Of a stretch of DNA of 57,964 nucleotides, positions 1 through 8,002 are shown in pieces. The DNA is from Proteus alimentorum (GTDB taxonomy: Bacteria; Pseudomonadota; Gammaproteobacteria; Enterobacterales; Enterobacteriaceae), in NCBI RefSeq assembly GCF_002607735.1, contig NZ_NBVR01000043.1:1-57964 (forward strand). Direction: 5' to 3'. Made by a program: the position numbers and the translations under genes. Position 1 is the stretch's first letter. The number at the start of each line of letters is the position of its first letter. The notes beneath the pieces were generated by a model. That model was given only the letters and a program-made list of their open reading frames with translations, was not told the origin of the DNA and ran no database searches.

Positions 1-2260
1 ATGGATAATCAGGGGTTGAATAGAGCGTAAAATGCCGACCTAACTTACTGGCGGTATAGTGCGTCTCTCTTTTAAAGTCTCGTGAATATTTTTGACTCCA
101 GGCTTCACACCGTTTAATACACGATCCCCCCCAATCATCTGTTTTCATTTCATGAAATGACGTCGGTAATCGATTGATAAAATGTTCACTTGTTGTTGCA
201 GACGTTGAAGGCGTGGGTGCTCTACCATCAGGATCCTGCAATGTCACCGGATTATTACGCACCATGCGATATAAATTTAGCCCATCCACTGTGCCCGCTG
301 GATCGGCACTTAACCAACGGCCAATCCACGGTTGATAATAACGATAACCGTAGTAATACAGCCCCGTAGCATCTTTTTCTTTACCGGAATAACGGATCGT
401 TTTGTAATCAGCCTCTACTGCATTTTCGCTAGACCAAATCGCCGTTCCCCCATAAGGGTAATACTCTTCATAACTGACTAATTGCCCTTGACCATCGGTT
501 TCTAATCCACTGTTACCCACACCATCATCATAGCTATAACGTAGTGTGTTATTTTCAATCCCTTTCGGCGTACCTATTTCCCAACACAAGGCTCTGACTT
601 TTGCACTGGTACCCGCATTGATTTGAACGACAGCATATTTTTCTGTTACTGGATTTTCATTTACTTCCCAGACTTCAATACTCGGTAAATAGTGCGTAGT
701 GACTTTTTCTAAATCACCGCCAGCCGCTTTACGCCCGCGTATTTTCGTCACACGTTGGTTCGCACTGTTATATTGATAGGTTTCACCCTCAGATAATTGC
801 CCACTCTCACTGACCTTATTTGTCGCTTTCAGATGATTACGGCTATCCCAAATAAGGGCATCCCCATTAAGAAGCTGGGTTAAATTACCGCTCTCATCAA
901 AATAGCTATCCACCTTTTTAGGATCTTCACATTGTGATTTTAATAAGGCACGATTGGTTTTATTTGAAACGGTAATCTCATGAGTAAAACTTTGTTGTGC
1001 AATCGAAGAAATGTGGCGAATCTGGGTTAAATTGCCGCCTCTATCATAGGTATATAAACGGGTATAATTAGTGTAGCTTTGCGTATCTTTGACTAAGGTG
1101 GCGACTTTCTGAGATTGCATTGAAGCGGGTGTTTGCTGATTGGCCGATTCACGCCCAGTAGCACTCACCAATTGATACAGGGAGTCATACACATAGCGAT
1201 TTTCAGGTACAATTTTTTGATTACGCCAGTAGCGAGTCGCTTCAGCATCGTTTTTCAAACAAATAATATTCCCGACAGCATCGTACTCATAACGTAGATC
1301 TTGCATGATTTTTGCACCTAAGGCATGGCCTTGAGGTCGCTCTGTTTTAATATGCAATAAACGTTGTGTTTCTGGCTCATATTCATAAGTGGTGACTAAG
1401 CCATTACCGTGCGCTTCACGCAGTTTTTGCCCCGCGGCTGAGTAAGTGAGTGAACGTAAAATAGCTTGCTCTGCTTGGCCTTTTAAGGTCAGCCAAGATT
1501 GCTTAACAAAACCCGCAATATCATAGGCAAAGCGGCGTTGATGGCCTTTTGCATCGGTTTCTGCTAATACAGCCCCCGTGGCATCATAAATATATTGAGT
1601 GGTAAATTTTTCAGCTTGTTCAATGTCATTTAATTTATGACTTGAACTCCAATCAATAACACTCCCCATATACAATTGTTGTGTTTCTGATATTACCGCG
1701 CCTTGTAACGAATAATGGCTATACGTTTTTTTACCTGCGGTATCAAAGTGTTCAATGCATTTTCCCACTTGATTGGTGCCGATTAACTCACTCGCGTTTC
1801 CTTGTCCCCATTTTAATTTTTGTACTACGGCAATACTGTTTTCACCCAGTTTTCCTTCTTTGACTTGTTCTAAATATCGCTCAAACTGCTTATCACTGTA
1901 TTCATAAGCAGTAACTGTTTCTTTTGCATTAATCTGCTGTGCAACCGTGCCTTCAATATCATTGAGATTAAAGCTATTTCCATTATCAACACCTTGTGAC
2001 AGTGATAGCGCGCCCCCTAAACTCACTGTTTGCTGAATATTGGGTTGAATAGTGGCGTCTGACTGTTGTACTTCATGCAGTCTTGCATCAATACTGCGTT
2101 CTAAATAACCACGAGCATGAAAGTGATGACGCGTAATGCGTTCATCTGTTTTATTTATTGTGTCGGGATGACGACAATAATTAATTTCACGAATAGCAGC
2201 TCCACGATTATCATGAACCACCACAGTGGGTGTTCGTGTATATAACTGTTGATTTGACAT
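1..2260 (-). CDS. tccC: Tc toxin component TcC (TccC-like RHS protein), 3' end beyond window
   Basis: This is the TcC subunit of an ABC-type Tc toxin. It forms the closed RHS shell together with TcB and carries the cytotoxic payload at its C-terminus. The frame starts at the ATG at 2260, fourteen bases after the Rz1-like gene, and stays open to base 1, giving about 753 residues. YD/RHS-type repeats run through most of it. The RHS-associated core is clear around residues 630-676, with YYYGYRYYQPWIGRWLSADP, DGLNLYRMVRNNP and ending DPDG. Aspartates in this core belong to the self-cleavage site known in the family. About 77 residues of the hypervariable payload follow (it includes WGGSCIKRCEAW and ends at the window edge with STPDYP). 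I do not recognise this toxin domain. It is the last gene of the operon seen here. The truncation is by the window, not by mutation. Confidence 0.93.
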   Translation of the reverse strand, partial: MSNQQLYTRTPTVVVHDNRGAAIREINYCRHPDTINKTDERITRHHFHARGYLERSIDARLHEVQQSDATIQPNIQQTVSLGGALSLSQGVDNGNSFNLNDIEGTVAQQINAKETVTAYEYSDKQFERYLEQVKEGKLGENSIAVVQKLKWGQGNASELIGTNQVGKCIEHFDTAGKKTYSHYSLQGAVISETQQLYMGSVIDWSSSHKLNDIEQAEKFTTQYIYDATGAVLAETDAKGHQRRFAYDIAGFVKQSWLTLKGQAEQAILRSLTYSAAGQKLREAHGNGLVTTYEYEPETQRLLHIKTERPQGHALGAKIMQDLRYEYDAVGNIICLKNDAEATRYWRNQKIVPENRYVYDSLYQLVSATGRESANQQTPASMQSQKVATLVKDTQSYTNYTRLYTYDRGGNLTQIRHISSIAQQSFTHEITVSNKTNRALLKSQCEDPKKVDSYFDESGNLTQLLNGDALIWDSRNHLKATNKVSESGQLSEGETYQYNSANQRVTKIRGRKAAGGDLEKVTTHYLPSIEVWEVNENPVTEKYAVVQINAGTSAKVRALCWEIGTPKGIENNTLRYSYDDGVGNSGLETDGQGQLVSYEEYYPYGGTAIWSSENAVEADYKTIRYSGKEKDATGLYYYGYRYYQPWIGRWLSADPAGTVDGLNLYRMVRNNPVTLQDPDGRAPTPSTSATTSEHFINRLPTSFHEMKTDDWGGSCIKRCEAWSQKYSRDFKRETHYTASKLGRHFTLYSTPDYP

Positions 2261-2274
2261 AGTGTTATAATTCC

Positions 2275-2598
2275 TTAATTGATTTTCTTTTTATGATCTA
2301 ATTCATTACTATTACGCTGATTTTTTACCGCCAATATTTCTGCTATCGCTTTTTTATCGGTATTGCACTTTTCTAATACCAGCAATAAACGCGCCACATA
2401 ATCAGGGTAATCTCCCCACACTTGCACATTAAAAAACGGTACTGAACAGGGCTGTAACAAATGTGAGGGGACAAACTTATCCGCGGTTATTACGGGCGTT
2501 GATGGCGTTTTGCTGCAACTGGATAACAGCGTCAGGCACAGACTCATTAGCACAAGGCGCTTGAGCCAAAACTTGCCGTAACTCTTGGCGTATCGCAT
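2275..2598 (-). CDS. Rz1-like outer-membrane spanin lipoprotein
   Basis: This is a probable o-spanin, the outer-membrane half of the phage-type complex that fuses inner and outer membranes in the last step of lysis. The 107-residue product has a basic N-terminus, a hydrophobic stretch and a lipobox (LLSSC), so the mature lipoprotein would begin at about Cys28. It is longer than typical Rz1 proteins, which are small and proline-rich, but TPSTPV follows the cysteine. The gene begins inside the Rz-like gene in another frame (overlap 2477-2598) and runs past its end, the usual architecture of overlapping Rz/Rz1 pairs. TcC starts 14 bases after its stop. The family call rests on lipobox, size and position rather than on sequence similarity I can compute. 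Confidence 0.75.
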   Translation of the reverse strand: MRYAKSYGKFWLKRLVLMSLCLTLLSSCSKTPSTPVITADKFVPSHLLQPCSVPFFNVQVWGDYPDYVARLLLVLEKCNTDKKAIAEILAVKNQRNSNELDHKKKIN

Positions 2599-2845
2599 GA
2601 TTTTCTTCCTCTAAATAGTGTTGCTCCTTTTGTTGGCGCGTTAATGTTTCCGAGACTTTTTCTGCTTGTTCATGCCATTGCACTAATTGTGATTGCAACG
2701 TGCGTTGTTGATATTCAAGCTGACTATTTTGCTCAGAAAGTCGATTTATTTGATTATGTTGATAACGAATAACCAACAATGTAACGACAACAATGAGCGC
2801 TATCCCCCCCTTAACCCCCAAGCGTAAAAAAGTGCTTATATTCAT
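2477..2845 (-). CDS. Rz-like inner-membrane spanin
   Basis: This is a probable i-spanin of 122 residues. It has an N-terminal membrane anchor (roughly residues 11-27, GGIALIVVVTLLVI) followed by a long Glu/Gln-rich coiled-coil periplasmic region, which is the standard Rz plan. I chose the start at 2845 because its ATG overlaps the endolysin stop as ATGA; a longer reading frame to 2911 would add a hydrophilic stretch before the anchor and has no such coupling. It sits after holin and endolysin and overlaps the Rz1-like gene, so the four genes form a complete lysis cassette. Its partner would be the lipoprotein encoded at 2275-2598. Confidence 0.8.
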   Translation of the reverse strand: MNISTFLRLGVKGGIALIVVVTLLVIRYQHNQINRLSEQNSQLEYQQRTLQSQLVQWHEQAEKVSETLTRQQKEQHYLEEENHAIRQELRQVLAQAPCANESVPDAVIQLQQNAINARNNRG

Positions 2846-3231
2846 GGGTATGCCTCGCGGCACAATTCGTAATGAGGCCCATCGCGAAATGAAACCCAAT
2901 TTCCTCCCCAATTAATTGAAACACCTAATTGAGAAGAGGCTTGTTTCATCGCATTGAAGACGGATTCAAATGCAGACCAATCTTGCCAAGGAATAGCACC
3001 ATTCACTAACGGTACAATATCAACCGCATGACCTGTTAAATGACGACTATTCAATGTTTTGCTTTTGCCCTCTTTTATGAGTACTTTTTGACGTTCTAAT
3101 GAACGTACTCCTTCAATCACCACAAAATCGTATTGACTGAATGTCAGGGCCAAATGGACAACGCGAACGAGATCTTGATGTACATCCTTTAAGTTATTTT
3201 GGCTTCGTTGACTCAATGTATAGGTATTCAT
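2842..3231 (-). CDS. Endolysin, M15-family L-alanyl-D-glutamate-type peptidase
   Basis: This is a peptidoglycan peptidase of 129 residues. The zinc-binding pattern of M15 enzymes is visible as SRHLTGHAVDIV (His and Asp ligands) and, near the C-terminus, GPHYEL (third ligand). The usual early motif VIEGVRSLERQ is also present. The length matches small phage and ChiX-type endolysins that cleave the L-Ala-D-Glu bond. There is no signal peptide, so passage to the periplasm would need the holin encoded just upstream. It overlaps both neighbours by four bases (3228-3231 with holin, 2842-2845 with Rz), which indicates translational coupling. Related endolysins accompany Tc toxin genes in Yersinia. 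Confidence 0.92.
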   Translation of the reverse strand: MNTYTLSQRSQNNLKDVHQDLVRVVHLALTFSQYDFVVIEGVRSLERQKVLIKEGKSKTLNSRHLTGHAVDIVPLVNGAIPWQDWSAFESVFNAMKQASSQLGVSINWGGNWVSFRDGPHYELCREAYP

Positions 3232-3545
3232 TTCGGCTCCTTAAGGTTGTTCACACCAAAAATACGGTGCCACAACCAAATCAGTGTTGTACTCCCCATG
3301 GAGCCAAAAAGCCCTGCAATCATGTAAGACATATAACGACTTGCCCCACTTTCAAAACTCAGTAAGCCCCCTAATAATCCTGTAAACACTGAAATAATCA
3401 CTTGGCTAGTAATACCACACCAAGACCATTGAATTTGTTTTTGTCTAATTTCCATTAAATACCTCACGATACCTCCCCAGGCTGAAAATCCACCGATAAT
3501 CATCCAAGCCAGCGCATCGCTTTCAGATGAGATTGCCACTAGCAT
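3228..3545 (-). CDS. Phage-type holin of the Tc lysis cassette
   Basis: This is a 105-residue inner-membrane protein that fits a holin. It has three hydrophobic segments, around residues 11-30, 44-64 and 71-93, and a charged C-terminus (NNLKEPK). It would make lesions in the inner membrane that let the endolysin out. A good Shine-Dalgarno sequence (AGGAG) lies eight bases before the ATG at 3545. It is the first gene of the lysis cassette and follows TcB by 70 bases that contain an inverted repeat. Holin families are diverse; the call rests on size, topology and the endolysin gene that overlaps it by four bases. Confidence 0.85.
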   Translation of the reverse strand: MLVAISSESDALAWMIIGGFSAWGGIVRYLMEIRQKQIQWSWCGITSQVIISVFTGLLGGLLSFESGASRYMSYMIAGLFGSMGSTTLIWLWHRIFGVNNLKEPK

Positions 3546-3564
3546 AATAAAACTCCTAAATAAG

Positions 3565-3601
3565 GCGGGTTAAAACACCCCAATAAAAGTGAAAAACCCG
3601 C
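3565..3601 (-). other. Inverted repeat between TcB and the lysis genes
   Basis: GCGGGTT at 3565-3571 pairs with AACCCGC at 3595-3601. Inside the loop CAC and GTG could extend the pairing. The hairpin lies after the TcB stop and before the holin Shine-Dalgarno sequence. No run of T follows it in the direction of transcription, so it is not a standard terminator. It may damp or process the transcript between toxin and lysis genes. Confidence 0.5.
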
Positions 3602-3615
3602 GTATACATAAACCA

Positions 3616-6600
3616 TTACATCAAGGTGTCATTTTCATCTTCCTGAGCAATAAACCATGGGGTAGCTATCGTATTGCGGTGATAGCGCTTCGCTGTAATA
3701 ACATGGAATAAACGACCTAATGCATCGTAATAGTGGGTATCTGCAAAACGGTTAGGTTGTGCCGAACTGTCAGTGATATAACGCCAATCATTCAGAAAAT
3801 AAGGCTGATAAACGCGCTTTACATTTCCTTTGTTGTCATATTCTGTTTCACCTGAAATTGCCCACCGCGTTGCTGTACTTTTTGTTTGCGCCTGTTGTGC
3901 GCTATCAACCACGAGTTTTCCTTTTTCACTGCGCAAGAAGGCATCCCCAGCTTCCACCCTGACAGAGGTTTGCAATAAGCGACCCAAACCATCGCTAAAG
4001 GCGATTTGTTGACGAATTTGCTGCTGTGGATCGCTGTCATAACGGTCAGTCATGATTTGCAGTACATGAGGTGGCAATTTTGAAGATGTTTGCATCCAAC
4101 TGTCAGTGACATACACAACGCCTGTCGCAATAGGCAGTGTTGATGTCAACGCCAAAGCATCATTGATGGTTGTCGGCATTGTGAATGCTTTATCGCTATA
4201 GCCACTTTGTTTACCGTTTTCAGTGCCTGAAAAACGGGTTGTAAGCACACGACCAAAACCATCAAAAGTCACTTGATGAAGGTTTTTATTTTCATCAATT
4301 ACCGTGTTAGGTGATAAAAAGCGCCAGTCGTAAGTAAGATGAAAATCTTGTGTATTTAAAGGTGACTCTTTGCCCATTAGTACACAAAATTGCTTATCCC
4401 ATAATAAGTTATATTTACAAGACAACACGGAATTCTTATAAATCAGTGGGTGATAAAATTGTGCTAATGAACCATATTGGATGATACCTAATAGTGGTTT
4501 CACCCACAGTGTTTTACCTTTTTCTGATGCATCAGCAAATAAATACGCTTTTTGCTGATAACCTGCATTTTTCATCACCTCATCCAGTTTTAAATTTGGA
4601 TAAGGCTGTGAAATCGCATTTGCGGTTTCTTCATCTAATTCCGCCGTTTCGCTAGAGGCTAAACGCACAGGGAAATCAGGTTCTGATAATGTCGCTTTAC
4701 CTTCAGCATCCATATAAGCAAGCTGTTGTTGCCCTACAAAGACTGCTCCTGCTTTTTGTGTCAGCAAATTATTGGTTGCTAATAAGGCTTCGACACTTAA
4801 TCCGTCCTTCGGCTGTTTTTCTGCTCCCAATGTCCAAATATCTTGACGACTCGCATTAGTAATCGCGAGCTGATAAACCTGTTTTTCAGGATGAACAAGA
4901 TGATGGCAAGCTTGACGCGATAAACTTAAACGCAGTGTCTGTTGTTGCTCGTCATAACTGGATGCCCATAATGTTTCTGGCAGACTTTCGTAATGCTGAT
5001 AAGGATTTTTCGCCCCCTTAGCGCGTCTTGGATAGTTAATCGAAACAGCTTTAGAAACAAAGCCATAACTATCTTGCTCTAAGATGATCTGTTGATGACA
5101 AGCAGGATCAGTCGCAATACGCTCATAATGATATTCACGGCTTTCCACGACAGACGGCATCACAACTGGCGAGCGCCCTTGCGCTTCAATTAAACGCACT
5201 TGTGGTCGTTGTTCAGTGACCGCATAAGGCACATCAGCAACCACAGAATTATCTAACCCATAGATTTCTTTTCTGCGTAACTGACCTTGTAACCCACGCT
5301 CAAACCAATAGGCATGTTCCTGATAAACAGCATTATCACAGGCTTTTTCTGCGCTGCCTTCACCTTGTGTAAATCGAGGAGAAAACAGTGGAAATGCCGC
5401 ATCGTCACCTTGCCAAAACTCATCAGGCATTTGGGTATCAACGATGGGTTTTCCTGTTAAAAACCATTGTCGAGTTAACGCACTTGGCGTTTTGTCTGCC
5501 AGATCTTCTTCACTTTTAAATGACTCTGCATTGGTCATTTCAACACAACCAAAACCACGAAACTCTTTTTCTTTACCATCCCAGACACCATGACGATAGT
5601 GGTAAGTTTGCGTTAAACGGCTTTGGGTGATTTCATCCACCGTTTCAGTTTTCCACAGCGTATGCAACGCGAAAGGTAAGTGGCTAACCGCTTTAGCTTT
5701 ATTTTGTTGTTGGCGAGCCAATTTCTCATCCAACCAATATTGCGCGGAACTACGGTAGTGTAGATTTTGAATCAACCCCATATTGTTATTAATCGATGTT
5801 AATAACCACGGTTTTTTATTTTGTAAAGAAAGCACCCAATGTTGCGGTGTTGGATACGATTTTGTCAGTAAAATACTACCAACACCTAAGCCTTGAACAT
5901 CCGCCACTTGCAGTTGGCAATGGTTATCAAAACGTATCCCGTTAGGTAATGCAATATCATCACCACGCACAAATTGATCGCCACTTTGGTTAAAATACAC
6001 CTCTAAATGGGTCGATTGAGCGTAAATAATATCCGTGGTACCACTGCCATCAAGATCGGCTAAATAGAGTTGATTAGGGTTGAATTTAAAACGATCAGCA
6101 GAAAATCCAGGAACAGTAATAGGTAAACTGAATTTGCCCTCACCTAAATGAACCCAACATGTCAAACCTTGGTGATCCACTTTAATCAAATGTTGCTGAC
6201 CTGAACCCAGTACATCACTAAATGCCACTAAGGTACGACGATTGACGTTTTTAATGGGTAACGTTACGCCTTCAGCCTGCATCACCTCTTTGCTTTTTTT
6301 CCAGCCCTGAGCAGAGCCAGCATAAAGACGGATACTACGAGGACCAATTAAGGCGAGATCCGCAAAACCACTGCCTGTTAATGAAGTTATTTCCGCTCTA
6401 GGGTGAAAATATTCCATAGGAATGGCATCAAGTGGCACAAAATTCAGCCAACTTTCTGCTTTCGTTTCATCCTGAGTGTAATAACCATTGACATGGCCTT
6501 GTGTCACTAACCACTCTAGTTTTCCATCACATGTTACATCCGTCAGCATGGCTGAGTTTCGTAATGATGGAATAATGGGGAGTTTCTTCGCATTATCCCA

Positions 6601-7947
6601 TGTTATGGCATTAGGATTTTGCTTATCTTCTTTTCTAATCGGTGCGCGATACCACCACGCACCACTGTCTTGATACAACACGCCTGCAAGCCCTTCACCC
6701 AATAAATCGACATATTGATAAGGCTGTTGCGGTGTAAAAGAAGCCAGTTCATCCAATGATTGCCATTGTGCTTGTTTAGTCTCACCTGGCATTTGCCAAT
6801 CAAATTTCACAGGGGGTAATGTGACTAACGACTGAGCATCTTTATTATCGTTAAACGCAGATTGCTGCGCTGAAACTAAAATTGAACCTGCTCCTGACTC
6901 GGCATAAGTCAGTGTTAATCGAGCAACTAATTCGGGTGTTTCAGCTAATGCGGTCTGTTTTTCCAAACTTTCAAGACGGTGATACATCAATACTTGGCGA
7001 CATAAACGGCGAGTACGCACTTCAAAGCCATAATGAAAAAGAGAAAAACAGTCTTTACGTAATGCCCATGCTGAATTGCTCTGCCATTGAGGATAAGTCG
7101 CTAACGCACTGCTGCGCTCACCGTAATCAAACACCAGCACAAACAGGGCATTTTTCGGTAATGTATTATCGGATTTGACACAAGAAAAAACACGTTCACC
7201 CACCGGGTTACCGTAATACACTTTCTCTAAATAACGTTGTGTATTGGCATTTTTATGTGATTGAATTTCTTGTTGGTCACATCCTTGTTCATCTTCAGCA
7301 CGATAATGATATTCAATTTGTTCACCCGTTGCAGAAACAGACGCATTCAGGTTCCATTGCGCAATGTGTGCGCGGTTTTGGCTATCCACAATCTGTGCCG
7401 TGGTTTCATAGCCGAACAAATGAGCATCACCGTTTGCATTCAGCATCACCCAAAACTGAGTAGGGACATTGGCAGGGATATTCTCCTCATGTAATGACCA
7501 AAGCTCAAAACGACTAAAGCTTTTCTCAATACGAGAGCGATAAGTGGTAACTTGATATCGATGAGCAAGTTTTACGCCAAGTAATTCATCCCGTTGTGCA
7601 GTATCAACTTCACCGTTCTTATTGATAATGGGGACAATCACTTCGCCATTAGCGCCAATAAATTCATCTAATTGTGTATAAGTCGGTACGCCTTTTGAAG
7701 TACGACGACGGATAGACATCACACCAATAGACCAGCCAAAACCCAATGAGCCGTTGCCTGCTTGATTTTGATAGGTTAAGCCTAAAGAAGGAGCATAACC
7801 ACGACCTTTGCTAATGGGCAATGGTAAGCTAAAAGCGGCGGCACCATCAGGGCCGACTGCGCCCATATTGCCGGTTAAACCTGTGACTGCGCCACCGCCT
7901 TTCGGTAAATTTGGGGCATCAAAGGTCAATTTTTCTGAATTTTGCAT
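3616..7947 (-). CDS. tcaC: Tc toxin component TcB (SpvB/TcdB-type)
   Basis: This is the TcB subunit, which forms half of the hollow shell around the TcC payload and docks it on the TcA pore through a beta-propeller. The 1443-residue length is typical. An SpvB-like N-terminal domain starts with GGAVTGLTGNMGAVGPDGAA. FG-GAP-like repeats follow at about residues 400-700 (for example LADLDGSGTTDIIYAQ). The middle and C-terminal TcdB domains come next, with RHS-like strands near the end (YDALGRLFHV). The start at 7947 has AGGAG seven bases upstream. It lies 55 bases after TcA with a perfect hairpin in the gap. The symbol follows the Yersinia naming of this order (tcaC before a lysis cassette and tccC). 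No frame damage was seen. Confidence 0.95.
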   Translation of the reverse strand: MQNSEKLTFDAPNLPKGGGAVTGLTGNMGAVGPDGAAAFSLPLPISKGRGYAPSLGLTYQNQAGNGSLGFGWSIGVMSIRRRTSKGVPTYTQLDEFIGANGEVIVPIINKNGEVDTAQRDELLGVKLAHRYQVTTYRSRIEKSFSRFELWSLHEENIPANVPTQFWVMLNANGDAHLFGYETTAQIVDSQNRAHIAQWNLNASVSATGEQIEYHYRAEDEQGCDQQEIQSHKNANTQRYLEKVYYGNPVGERVFSCVKSDNTLPKNALFVLVFDYGERSSALATYPQWQSNSAWALRKDCFSLFHYGFEVRTRRLCRQVLMYHRLESLEKQTALAETPELVARLTLTYAESGAGSILVSAQQSAFNDNKDAQSLVTLPPVKFDWQMPGETKQAQWQSLDELASFTPQQPYQYVDLLGEGLAGVLYQDSGAWWYRAPIRKEDKQNPNAITWDNAKKLPIIPSLRNSAMLTDVTCDGKLEWLVTQGHVNGYYTQDETKAESWLNFVPLDAIPMEYFHPRAEITSLTGSGFADLALIGPRSIRLYAGSAQGWKKSKEVMQAEGVTLPIKNVNRRTLVAFSDVLGSGQQHLIKVDHQGLTCWVHLGEGKFSLPITVPGFSADRFKFNPNQLYLADLDGSGTTDIIYAQSTHLEVYFNQSGDQFVRGDDIALPNGIRFDNHCQLQVADVQGLGVGSILLTKSYPTPQHWVLSLQNKKPWLLTSINNNMGLIQNLHYRSSAQYWLDEKLARQQQNKAKAVSHLPFALHTLWKTETVDEITQSRLTQTYHYRHGVWDGKEKEFRGFGCVEMTNAESFKSEEDLADKTPSALTRQWFLTGKPIVDTQMPDEFWQGDDAAFPLFSPRFTQGEGSAEKACDNAVYQEHAYWFERGLQGQLRRKEIYGLDNSVVADVPYAVTEQRPQVRLIEAQGRSPVVMPSVVESREYHYERIATDPACHQQIILEQDSYGFVSKAVSINYPRRAKGAKNPYQHYESLPETLWASSYDEQQQTLRLSLSRQACHHLVHPEKQVYQLAITNASRQDIWTLGAEKQPKDGLSVEALLATNNLLTQKAGAVFVGQQQLAYMDAEGKATLSEPDFPVRLASSETAELDEETANAISQPYPNLKLDEVMKNAGYQQKAYLFADASEKGKTLWVKPLLGIIQYGSLAQFYHPLIYKNSVLSCKYNLLWDKQFCVLMGKESPLNTQDFHLTYDWRFLSPNTVIDENKNLHQVTFDGFGRVLTTRFSGTENGKQSGYSDKAFTMPTTINDALALTSTLPIATGVVYVTDSWMQTSSKLPPHVLQIMTDRYDSDPQQQIRQQIAFSDGLGRLLQTSVRVEAGDAFLRSEKGKLVVDSAQQAQTKSTATRWAISGETEYDNKGNVKRVYQPYFLNDWRYITDSSAQPNRFADTHYYDALGRLFHVITAKRYHRNTIATPWFIAQEDENDTLM

Positions 7948-7960
7948 GTAGAACTCCTGA

Positions 7961-7980
7961 CAGGCTCCCTAAGGAGCCTG
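7961..7980 (-). other. Perfect hairpin between TcA and TcB, next to the TcB ribosome site
   Basis: CAGGCTCC (7961-7968) and GGAGCCTG (7973-7980) form an 8-bp perfect stem with a 4-base loop. On the transcript it follows the TcA stop and ends four bases before the TcB Shine-Dalgarno AGGAG. No T run follows, so termination is unlikely. The CTCC of the nearer arm could also pair with the Shine-Dalgarno, which would allow two alternative folds. Confidence 0.6.
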
Positions 7981-8002
7981 TAATTAATTAAGATTTAGAT
8001 AA

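Noticed and set aside
1681-1863. Forward reading frame of 60 codons inside TcC
   Set aside because: It lies antisense to the conserved TcC frame, has no ribosome site or recognisable domain, and is explained as a shadow of the real gene.
2846-2911. Longer N-terminus for the Rz-like spanin
   Set aside because: It would place a hydrophilic stretch before the membrane anchor. The ATG at 2845 overlaps the endolysin stop and gives the standard Rz layout.
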